DNA of 13,163 bases, from positions 1 through 13,163 of the forward strand of contig JAKAVU010000039.1 in NCBI GenBank assembly GCA_021817185.1, read 5' to 3'. Of this stretch, positions 7,441-13,144 are shown one piece after another. The position numbers and the translations under genes were made by a program. The notes beneath the pieces are model-generated. The model worked only from the letters and a program-made list of their open reading frames with translations. It searched no databases and was not told where the DNA came from. The DNA comes from a bacterium (GTDB lineage: Bacteria; Chloroflexota; Dormibacteria; UBA8260; Bog-877). The first letter of the stretch is position 1. Each line of letters opens with the position of its first letter.

Positions 7441-7840
7441 TGCGCGGCTGCTCGTGACTGGTGCGGCCCGGGGGAGTGGCGCCGGCGTGTCGAAGTCCCG
7501 GTCGCCTTGGAGCGTTTCCAGGTCGGGGCGGACCGCGACAGCGGCGACGAGACGGTCGGCGAGTGCGCGCCTGGTCTCTCCCTCGCGTCAGCACCGCCGG
7601 CGGTGCGGCCGCTGCGAAGTCCGCAAGACCTTCCGTCGGCACGAACTCGCTACTGATGAGAAGCCGACGGAGCTCGGCGGCACATGCCTGGTCACGTCCA
7701 CCGGCGAGGACCTCCCTGGTCACGATGTCGGTGGCGGGCAAGAGTGCGTCGTCCTCGATGAGACGGTGGAGATGGTGATGTGCTCTGCTCCCGGCGGCCC
7801 GCAGACACGCCCCCCAGGCGGACGGCTCGACCAGCGTCCC
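7441..7840 (-). pseudogene. vapC-type PIN-domain toxin, decayed (frameshift plus in-frame stop)
   Basis: From 7834 downward the minus strand reads LVEPSAWGACLRAAGS, then HRLIEDDALLPATDIVTREV, then LRRLLISSEFVPTEGLADF. This is a nearly full-length match in layout to VapC toxins of the LVDTSAWVEFLRATGS type. Near 7605 the frame shifts, and the remainder (GETRRALADRLVAAVAVRPD, then LETLQGDRDFDT) continues in another frame. A TGA at 7590-7588 sits just before GETRR, where relatives normally carry an arginine codon, as a CGA-to-TGA transition would give. The first catalytic Asp is Glu (LVEPS for LVDTS) and there is no start codon in the right place. At least three lesions make it inactive. It lies on the same strand as the helicase downstream. 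The call is from remembered family layout, not alignment. Confidence 0.72.
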
Positions 7841-7842
7841 CC

Positions 7843-7902
7843 GAGGATGGCAGCCGAGCCGCTTCGCAGCTCACCGAGATCGGCATCCCATCCGCTGGTC
7901 GA
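7843..7902 (-). pseudogene. Possible vapB antitoxin C-terminal remnant
   Basis: Immediately upstream of the vapC remnant the minus strand encodes SGWDADLGELRSGSAAIL (7896-7843). A Gly-Trp-x-x-Asp-Leu-x-x-x-Arg ending is characteristic of one VapB antitoxin group, and it is placed correctly for a vapBC operon. The same frame is cut by TGA at 7905-7903, and the 43-codon frame above it (8031-7903, containing RGRPELGRVVSEAELEQLAD) does not look like a VapB N-terminus. Support is positional plus a short motif. Confidence 0.38.
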
Positions 7903-7993
7903 TCAGCCCTTCGTCTGGGCACACCAAGACTCATGTCCAGGTGCTTGGTCAGCCAGCTGTTCCAGCTCCGCCTCGCTCACCACCCGGCCCAGC

Positions 7994-8365
7994 TCAGGGC
8001 GTCCCCGGACTCCGCCATGGCCGCACCTCATGGTGGGCGGCCTCGTACGGGCAGCCCAGCCGCACGACCTGGATCACCGGCCGCGCCCCGCTGCCACCAC
8101 CGGCGAGTGGCACCCGTTGCCATTCGTCGCCGAGGAAGGTGACCAGATCGTGGCTCGGGTCCCCTGACTCCTCCCGCGGGAGCCCGCCATGCTCCCCTGA
8201 GTAGCGCGCGACCGATCCCCTGACGAAGGGCACGCGCACAGGGCCGACCACCGACCGCCGCGACCCTGCTCATGCCCCTCGGCCGCTCTGGATGGCCCGC
8301 CGCCGACAGTGCGCCACGGTCCCCCAGCGATCTCCTGAGTACACGATTCGAGTGGGTCGGTTATA
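7994..8365. other. Unassigned DNA upstream of the DEAD-box gene
   Basis: No gene here can be supported. The best minus-strand frame (8251-7994, 85 codons) contains DLVTFLGDEWQRVPL and RPVIQVVRLGCPYEAAHHEV, which look protein-like, but I recognise no family. It may be the tail of another decayed gene next to the vapBC wreck. A-T-rich bases near 8358-8368 mark the likely promoter of the plus-strand helicase gene. Confidence 0.3.
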
Positions 8366-8377
8366 TTGGGTAGGTTG
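8362..8377 (+). promoter_or_regulatory. Possible -10 element of the DEAD-box gene, leaderless arrangement
   Basis: TATATT (8362-8367) is the best -10 match in an otherwise GC-rich stretch. It is followed after 7 bases by an in-frame TTG (8375), the spacing expected if transcription begins at or near the start codon. No good -35 is seen, and no Shine-Dalgarno precedes any candidate start. Weak evidence. Confidence 0.25.
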
Positions 8378-9616
8378 CCAGTTCGTTCTAGGCGCCCTTT
8401 CCGGCCAGTGGCGCGCACCTTCACCCCGGTCTTCACGGAGGCCGAATCACCGGAACCAGTTCCGTCAGTCAGTTTTGCTGAACTCGGCCTCTCGGCCGCC
8501 ATGCTGACTACCCTGGAGCAGGTCGGTTACAGCGACCCGACCCCGATCCAGGCGCTCACGATCCCGGCCGCCATGTCGGGCCGCGACGTGATCGGCCAGG
8601 CCCAGACCGGATCCGGCAAGACCGCCGCCTTCGCGGTCCCGGTGCTGGAGCGGATCGATCCCGCCAAACTCGAGGTCCAGTCCCTGGTGCTGTGTCCCAC
8701 CCGAGAGCTCGCCGCCCAGGTGACGGGCGAGTTCGAGCGGCTGGCCGCCAACCTGCCGGTCAAGATCATCTCGATCGTCGGGGGCGATCCCATCAAGCGC
8801 CAGCTCGACGGCCTGAGGGAGCATCCGGCGGTGGTCGTGGGCACCCCCGGGCGAATCCTCGACCACCTGCAGCGGCACACCCTCTCGCTGCGCTCGGTCC
8901 GCTTCGCCGTCCTCGACGAGGCGGACCGGATGCTGGACATGGGCTTCGCCCCGGATGTGGAGAGAATCCTCCAGCAGACCCCCAAGAGCCGCCAGACCCT
9001 GCTCTTCTCAGCCACCATGCCGGGCTGGATCCAGCGCCTGGTGGAGCGCCACATGCGCGATCCTCAGACCATCTCCATCACCGGCCAGATGGAGCTGGTA
9101 CCGACCGTCAGCCAGTGGTGCATCGAGTGCTCCTGGGCGGACAAGGTGGAGGCCCTGTCGATCCTGATGGACAGCCCCCGGGTGACCATGGGCCTGATCT
9201 TCACCGAGACCAAGCGCAGCGCGGACATGCTCCACTCGACCCTGCTGGCCCGCGGGTACGACGTCACCGTGATGCACGGCGACCTCTCCCAGAAGGAGCG
9301 CGACCAGGCCCTGGATCGCTTCCGCCACTCCAAGGTCCGCTTCCTGATCGCCACCGATGTGGCCGCCCGCGGCATCGACATTGACGAGATCAGCCACGTG
9401 ATCAACTACGACGCCCCGTCCACCCCCGAGGACTACGTCCACCGGGTCGGCCGGACCGCCAGGGCCGGTCGCGACGGGGTGGCGCTGACCCTGATCACCC
9501 CGATCGAGATCCTCAAGATCCGCGATATAGAGAAGCACACCAGGCGGCCCATCGAGCGGCACACCCTGGAGGACCTCCAGCAGCTGGCCGGCGTCGTCAG
9601 CGCGGTCGTGGGCTGA
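8366..9616 (+). CDS. DEAD-box ATP-dependent RNA helicase
   Basis: Up to 416 residues, carrying the minimal DEAD-box core: aromatic-plus-Q motif (F37 to Q62, ending DPTPIQ), Walker A AQTGSGKT (79-86), PTRELAAQ, GG (139-140), TPGR (160-163), DEAD (184-187), SAT (215-217), then in lobe 2 GLIFTETKRSADML, LIATDVAARGIDID (327-340) and HRVGRTARAGRDG (359-371). It ends about 45 residues past motif VI, so it lacks the RNA-binding tails of CsdA or DbpA and most resembles short RhlE/CshA-like enzymes. Such proteins remodel RNA in ribosome assembly, mRNA decay or cold adaptation. The longest frame starts at TTG 8366; TTG 8375 (leaderless) and GTG 8408 are also possible, and all keep the Q motif. It is a single plus-strand gene between minus-strand neighbours. 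No hairpin terminator was seen after the stop. Confidence 0.95.
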   Translation: MGRLPVRSRRPFRPVARTFTPVFTEAESPEPVPSVSFAELGLSAAMLTTLEQVGYSDPTPIQALTIPAAMSGRDVIGQAQTGSGKTAAFAVPVLERIDPAKLEVQSLVLCPTRELAAQVTGEFERLAANLPVKIISIVGGDPIKRQLDGLREHPAVVVGTPGRILDHLQRHTLSLRSVRFAVLDEADRMLDMGFAPDVERILQQTPKSRQTLLFSATMPGWIQRLVERHMRDPQTISITGQMELVPTVSQWCIECSWADKVEALSILMDSPRVTMGLIFTETKRSADMLHSTLLARGYDVTVMHGDLSQKERDQALDRFRHSKVRFLIATDVAARGIDIDEISHVINYDAPSTPEDYVHRVGRTARAGRDGVALTLITPIEILKIRDIEKHTRRPIERHTLEDLQQLAGVVSAVVG

Positions 9617-9755
9617 CTGTATTTTCGGGTCGGAGGGCTCTGGTCAGCCAGGCGCCGATTCCCAGGCGCGTGCGGAGCGGGTCCAAGTGGGCAACCTCTG
9701 CGCCCTTGGGCCGGGAGACCCTGGAGTCGGGCCGCAGGGGCTCAGGCGGACGCGA

Positions 9756-10163
9756 TCAGATCTTGAGAGCGCCTTCGACCAACCGTGAGATGCCCCCCAA
9801 GCCGCTGACCTGCTCGACTTTGAGGCCGTAGCGGGCAGCCAACAGTTGCGGATCGTTCAGGAGGACCTCGCTGCCTGTGGAGGTCGCCCGGACCAGCACC
9901 CGGGCGGGCAGGTCCAGCGCAAGGTCTGGAGCTGCAACCATCATGGGGGTGCCTACGGCCGGGCTACCGAGGATGATCACCTGGGTTTCCGGCATCTCCA
10001 TGCCGGCCCGGCGTGCCCCGGCAGCATGGTCGATGATGGCAAACACCTCCACTCCTTTGGAAGTGGCAGCCGCCTGGATCAACTGAACTGTCTTCGCCAC
10101 CGGGTGGGGACTTCGGTAGATGGCGATGCCTGCTCCCGGGTCCTGGCTGTTCAACGCCGACAA
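9756..10163 (-). CDS. DUF302-domain protein
   Basis: A 135-residue, single-domain protein. The DUF302 pattern is clear: GVEVFAIIDHAAGARRAGME (37-56), ETQVIILGSPAVGTPMM (59-75), a segment LALDLPARVLV (81-91), and a C-terminal LNDPQLLAARYGL (102-114) like the family's NDPxxLAxRHGL. DUF302 proteins are small soluble alpha/beta proteins of unknown function. No signal peptide is seen. The start is TTG at 10163: directly upstream on the minus strand is the very purine-rich GAGGAGAGGAGAAGAAG, a strong ribosome site with about 6 bases of spacing, which outweighs the lack of ATG. A perfect 20-bp palindrome sits 25 bp upstream of the start and may control it. It lies about 410 bp downstream of the toxin gene on the same strand and is probably a separate transcript. 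Confidence 0.9.
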   Translation of the reverse strand: MSALNSQDPGAGIAIYRSPHPVAKTVQLIQAAATSKGVEVFAIIDHAAGARRAGMEMPETQVIILGSPAVGTPMMVAAPDLALDLPARVLVRATSTGSEVLLNDPQLLAARYGLKVEQVSGLGGISRLVEGALKI

Positions 10164-10188
10164 CTTCTTCTCCTCTCCTCGGTTTGCT

Positions 10189-10208
10189 GTTGACGGGGCC
10201 CCGTCAAC
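10189..10208. promoter_or_regulatory. Perfect 20-bp palindrome upstream of the DUF302 gene
   Basis: GTTGACGGGGCCCCGTCAAC is its own reverse complement with no spacer. It lies 25-45 bp before the TTG start, just beyond the ribosome site. A gapless palindrome cannot form a tight hairpin without giving up central pairs, and no T-run follows on either side, so an operator for a dimeric repressor fits better than a terminator. Each arm contains TTGAC, a -35-like core, but no -10 is at the right distance. Confidence 0.5.
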
Positions 10209-10577
10209 CAGGGCTCTCGCCGAATGTAGTCCAGAGTTCGCAATCCACGGAGCGCCGCCCCCGGAGTGACCTCAGGCGGCCAGCGGGATCACCCCATCGG
10301 GGTGGTGAGTGGGGTGAATGCGCGGCCGCTCCGGGCGCACAGTTGTGAGTGCTCAGACGGGAATGTGGGCAGGGTTTCGGCCAATTGTCGACCCGCCAGG
10401 CGCCCATGGAGACTCGGCCACGGGCCGGAGTACCACCCAATCCCTGCCCCGAGATCCTGGACGTGGCATCGCGACTCTCGGACTCGCTCTGGGCAGCCGG
10501 CGCCAGCAACATCGAAGCTGGGTCTAGAGTTCAAGCGGTGGCGTCAAGGCGCCGCGCGCAGAGATTGATTCCCGCGC
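10209..10577. other. 369-bp interval with no recognisable gene
   Basis: It lies between the toxin stop (10578) and the DUF302 regulatory palindrome. Frames of 70-100 codons exist on both strands but look like composition-driven noise. A hairpin at 10288-10306 (CACCCC/GGGGTG plus flanking A-T and G-T pairs, ATC loop) could end the toxin transcript or structure the DUF302 leader. TACATT near 10231-10236 on the minus strand is a weak -10 candidate for the DUF302 gene. Confidence 0.35.
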
Positions 10578-10913
10578 TCAACCCCGACCGGCAGCCGGTG
10601 CGCAGCCAACGGCGGTTGACAGGGCCGCGCAAATGGCCACCAGAGTAGCCGGCTGGGCTCGCCCGATGCGATGGCGGAGGCGGGTCCGGGCGAGAAGCTG
10701 GACGTTGTCGAGGTTCGCGACTGAGGCATGCCTGATGCCGTCTCCGCGGCCGACGGGAACCTCGGTGGACAGGCCTCTAACGGTGGATGTCACCGGAGCC
10801 ACGATCACCGAATGAAGGAGCTGCCCCATCGGATCGCGGGTGAGCACGATGACCGGGCGCATCTTGTCGAGGTCGGCGAGCCAGACCTCACCCCGGCGCG
10901 GGAGCGCGCTCAA
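10578..10913 (-). CDS. MazF/PemK-family mRNA interferase toxin
   Basis: A 111-residue protein, the normal MazF length. It has the family opening RRGEVWLADLDKMRPVIVLT (6-25, with the RP-V-V/I motif supplying the catalytic Arg), then VIVAPVTSTVRGL (36-48; the Ser/Thr of the active site), EVPVG, and ASVANLDNVQLLARTRLRHR (63-82), matching the usual S-x-x-x-x-D-x-x-x-x-x-x-x-R-L stretch. MazF toxins cut single-stranded RNA at short sequences and stop growth when free of antitoxin. I take TTG at 10913 as the start: its last two bases begin the antitoxin stop (TTGA overlap, 10910-10913), a GGACGAG ribosome site is suitably spaced, and it gives the standard N-terminus. A TTG at 10943 would add 10 residues. 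The frame is intact, so this pair is probably functional, unlike the two vapC wrecks in the window. Confidence 0.9.
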   Translation of the reverse strand: MSALPRRGEVWLADLDKMRPVIVLTRDPMGQLLHSVIVAPVTSTVRGLSTEVPVGRGDGIRHASVANLDNVQLLARTRLRHRIGRAQPATLVAICAALSTAVGCAPAAGRG

Positions 10914-11173
10914 GTGGGCTCGTCCGCGTAGAGGCCTTCCCAATCTGTGTCGTCGGCAATGTCGCTGAAGTCGGCGAGCAAGTCAAGACCCACCTCATCT
11001 CGGGTTGGTGGCAAACGACGATAGGCGGCAATGTCGGCCCGGAGACGCTCGGTGAGAATGAGGTGATCCAGGGCCAAGTCGATGACGCCCGAGATGGAGT
11101 CGACTCCGGCTAGAGCGCGGGCGGCCGCCACTTTCGCCCGGTCCAGCGAGATCGTGACCTTCTCCCTTGCCAT
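10910..11173 (-). CDS. Ribbon-helix-helix antitoxin of the MazEF-type pair
   Basis: An 87-residue protein from ATG 11173. The N-terminus REKVTISLDRAKVAAARALA (3-22) has the short beta strand plus amphipathic helix of RHH/CopG DNA-binding antitoxins, followed by a second helix (ISGVIDLALDHLI). The acidic tail DIADDTDWEGLYADEPT is typical of the disordered toxin-binding segment that occupies the MazF groove. It precedes the toxin with a 4-bp overlap, the classic order that lets antitoxin be made first and the complex repress its own promoter. An upstream TTG at 11266 would add 31 residues unlike any antitoxin, so I reject it. ATG 11173 has no Shine-Dalgarno but lies 7 bases after a -10-like TAGTAT, suggesting a leaderless message. 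Confidence 0.87.
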   Translation of the reverse strand: MAREKVTISLDRAKVAAARALAGVDSISGVIDLALDHLILTERLRADIAAYRRLPPTRDEVGLDLLADFSDIADDTDWEGLYADEPT

Positions 11174-11186
11174 ACCAACGATACTA
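11174..11186 (-). promoter_or_regulatory. Possible -10 element of the toxin-antitoxin operon, leaderless
   Basis: On the minus strand TAGTAT (11186-11181) is followed by 7 bases and then the antitoxin ATG (11173-11171). That places the transcription start on the start codon. No clear -35 is seen. Absence of a ribosome site is consistent with leaderless translation, which is common in several high-GC phyla. Confidence 0.35.
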
Positions 11187-11316
11187 CATGGCAGAGGTAG
11201 CGGACGTAGGGGAGAATTTATGGTCAGCGCAAGCGGCCAATGACCGGCGGCTCCCAGTTCGGACATTCACCACCCATTCAGTCGATGCATGATGATGTAT
11301 CGCAGCTTGGCATATG

Positions 11317-11335
11317 GTGGACTTTCGCACTGTCG
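11317..11335 (+). repeat. Left terminal inverted repeat of the insertion sequence
   Basis: GTGGACTTTCGCACTGTCG. It matches the reverse complement of the right end at 18 of 19 positions (mismatch at 11332). Its inner part holds ACTTTCGC followed by the related ACTGTCGG, a degenerate form of the tandem octamer at the right end. Confidence 0.85.
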
Positions 11336-11378
11336 GACGGTGCTGGGGTGTGCTGGCGATGGGGTGAAATGCCAGTGT

Positions 11379-12686
11379 TCACGCTGCCCGGGTGAGAACG
11401 TCAAGCAGGCCGTCGATGATTTTCGGGTTGAGTGGTCCCAAGGATGACAAGGGCGTAATTCGCTCGGACCACAGGCAGCGTCGCAGAGTGGCGAGGGCGT
11501 CGAGAAAGCTCGGTGTGGTCTTCTTCGGGTACCAGGGGCGGGGGATCCAGCTCGGAGTGGTGCCGTAGGTCGGGATGTACCAGGCCCAGATAGCGGCGTA
11601 AAGCCACAGCGAGAGCGAGGCGGCACGCTCGGGACCCTTGTGCTTCCAGCACTGGGGGTCCTCGGCCCCGATGACCTGCTTGACCTCACGGTTCACGCAC
11701 TCGATCGACCAGCGTCCGGCGTAGTGGGAGGCCACCCAGGCGGGGTCGGCGCCCAGAGCGGTTGTGAAGAAGAAGTCGTCGTGCATGGTCCGGGTCGGGT
11801 CGCGAACGATGACGAGTTGCACGAGATGCTGCTTGTCGATGGAGTACCACAGCACCGGACGGCTCCAGACGAGCAGATCCTTGGTCTTCCCGCGCCAGTC
11901 CACGGCGGCCCTGGTGAACTCACAGTCGGTGAGTTTGGCGGCCATCTCGGCCGGGCTCAAGAGGCGCTTGCCCTTCTTCGCCGGGCGGCCCCGCTTACCG
12001 GTCCGGGAAGGAGCGGCCTCGTAGATCGCAGCGTCGCGTCGCATCCTGGAAGTGAGGCTGGTGCGGGCAAGCCCGCGGCCGGCCAGGGACGCATAGGCAC
12101 CGTCTGCACACAGCGCGAAGGAGCACTCTGGGAGCCAGGAGGCCAGCTCAGCAATGATCTCCTGGGCCAGGTCGAGCGTGGTGGGACCGCCCTTGCGGTG
12201 GAGGCGCACCCCAACCGGCACTCCGATAGGCATCCCGCCCCAGGGCGGGGAGACCCGCAAGGTGACCACTACCAGATTGAGCCCGGTCGCGTAGACGACC
12301 TTGTTGCGGGTCGAGCGAACCGCGTCTCGGAAGGTACCGGCACCGTCGATCTTGCGCCCGGACTTCTTGTAGAGCGTGTCGTCGAGATCCAAGATGAGTG
12401 TGGTCTGCGGGCAGAGGACACCGACCAGCTGGACCACAAGGACCTTCCAGAGCGCCTCGAGCGAGAAGCTACCGGAGCGCAAGAAGCGATGGTAAGCGTC
12501 ATGCGCCCGGATGCCCTCGGGATCCGCGACCGCGATCATGGCGGTCACCGTGCGCCGCCCGGGCGCGAGCACCCAGCCGGTGAGGAGGGCGGTGAAGATG
12601 GCGAAGCTTGGAGCGCTGAAGCAGCCCCTCGCGAGGCCGATGAGTGCCTCCCAAGCCGCCCGCGGGGTCTTTGCTCCTCGGCTCAT
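11379..12686 (-). CDS. IS transposase, DDE (IS4/IS701-like) family
   Basis: A 435-residue RNase H-fold transposase. Candidate catalytic residues are D100 or D102/D103 (LILDLDDTLYKKSGRKIDGA), D195 in CADGAYASLAGR, and E329 in YAGRWSIECVNREVKQVIG. That last segment is the Y-x-x-R-W-x-I-E signature of the DDE third acid. The conserved stretches LRVSPPWGGMPIGVPVGVRL and EHDDFFFTT-like MHDDFFFTTALGADP match transposases often labelled DDE-superfamily endonuclease. It should cut and rejoin the element ends. The start is ATG 12686, preceded by AGGAGG with 6-base spacing; an upstream extension to 12896 runs through the control palindrome and the neighbour gene and is rejected. The Shine-Dalgarno lies inside a 14-bp palindrome arm, so RNA read in from outside should fold and block translation. 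The exact IS family is uncertain. Confidence 0.9.
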   Translation of the reverse strand: MSRGAKTPRAAWEALIGLARGCFSAPSFAIFTALLTGWVLAPGRRTVTAMIAVADPEGIRAHDAYHRFLRSGSFSLEALWKVLVVQLVGVLCPQTTLILDLDDTLYKKSGRKIDGAGTFRDAVRSTRNKVVYATGLNLVVVTLRVSPPWGGMPIGVPVGVRLHRKGGPTTLDLAQEIIAELASWLPECSFALCADGAYASLAGRGLARTSLTSRMRRDAAIYEAAPSRTGKRGRPAKKGKRLLSPAEMAAKLTDCEFTRAAVDWRGKTKDLLVWSRPVLWYSIDKQHLVQLVIVRDPTRTMHDDFFFTTALGADPAWVASHYAGRWSIECVNREVKQVIGAEDPQCWKHKGPERAASLSLWLYAAIWAWYIPTYGTTPSWIPRPWYPKKTTPSFLDALATLRRCLWSERITPLSSLGPLNPKIIDGLLDVLTRAA

Positions 12687-12693
12687 ACAGCAC

Positions 12694-12729
12694 CTCCTAT
12701 CCGTCGGTATTAAGGCCGACGGATAGGAG
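12694..12729. promoter_or_regulatory. Shared palindrome burying both ribosome sites of the IS genes
   Basis: CTCCTATCCGTCGG (12694-12707) and CCGACGGATAGGAG (12716-12729) are perfect 14-bp arms around the loop TATTAAGG. Read on the plus strand, the right arm holds the AGGAG of the DUF6788 gene. Read on the minus strand, the other arm holds the AGGAG of the transposase gene. The loop carries -10-like TATTAA (plus) and TTAATA (minus). A transcript crossing the whole palindrome would hide the ribosome site in a stable stem; one starting within it would not. It could also be a protein operator. Confidence 0.75.
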
Positions 12730-12735
12730 TGTAAG

Positions 12736-13104
12736 ATGATGGTGGTGGTGACAACCAATCGAGGTCTGCGCGTGGGCCAGGCAGCCCGGGCGAGGCAGCG
12801 CCGCATCGCCAAGGCGCTCTCCGAGCTGAGCCTGGCACTGCCGGGCTCTGTCGAAGTGCGTCGGACGCGCTGTGGCAAGCGCAACTGCCGGTGCAAGGCC
12901 GACCCGCCGCAACTGCACGGCCCCTACATCGTCTGGACCCGCAAGGTCGAAGGCAAGACCGTGACTAGAGTGCTCAGCCCCGAACAGCTCGAGGACTACC
13001 GGCCACTACTCGACAACGCCAAGCGGTTGAGAGAACTCGTCACCGAGCTGCAGGATCTGACGCTGCAGGTGCTCGACACCGATGACCGCTGGCGCACCCA
13101 CTGA
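12736..13104 (+). CDS. DUF6788-like zinc-knuckle protein carried by the insertion sequence
   Basis: A 122-residue protein. Residues ~15-35 form a basic helix (RARQRRIAKALSEL). Then comes CGKRNCRCKADPPQLHGPYI (46-65), whose C46, C51, C53 and H61 could bind one metal ion. The segment ending in GPY plus a basic hairpin (WTRKVEGKTVTRVL) is what I associate with DUF6788, a family of unknown function found widely in bacteria. A C-terminal helix rich in Leu, Glu and Arg ends it. Start ATG 12736 has AGGAG at 6-base spacing, part of the shared palindrome. It is divergent from the transposase and inside the terminal repeats, so it moves with the element. A role as repressor of the shared control region, transposase helper or end-binding factor is inferred from position. 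The family name is from memory. Confidence 0.8.
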   Translation: MMVVVTTNRGLRVGQAARARQRRIAKALSELSLALPGSVEVRRTRCGKRNCRCKADPPQLHGPYIVWTRKVEGKTVTRVLSPEQLEDYRPLLDNAKRLRELVTELQDLTLQVLDTDDRWRTH

Positions 13105-13144
13105 AGCCGGGGGGGCCGGCAGACGGCACCCTCTCAACCTGCCG

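Noticed and set aside
5504..8167. Very long plus-strand open frame (887 codons)
   Set aside because: Antisense to the SNF2 helicase and the vapC remnant, with low-complexity product and no recognisable motif.
11174..11266. 31-residue upstream extension of the antitoxin
   Set aside because: The added residues do not resemble an antitoxin; RHH proteins normally begin a few residues before the VTISL strand.
11267..11689. 140-codon minus frame spanning the left IS end
   Set aside because: It crosses the terminal repeat and lies in a different frame over the transposase C-terminus; the product is low complexity.
12687..12896. 70-residue upstream extension of the transposase
   Set aside because: It would run through the control palindrome and antisense to the DUF6788-like gene, while ATG 12686 has a consensus ribosome site and the natural N-terminus.
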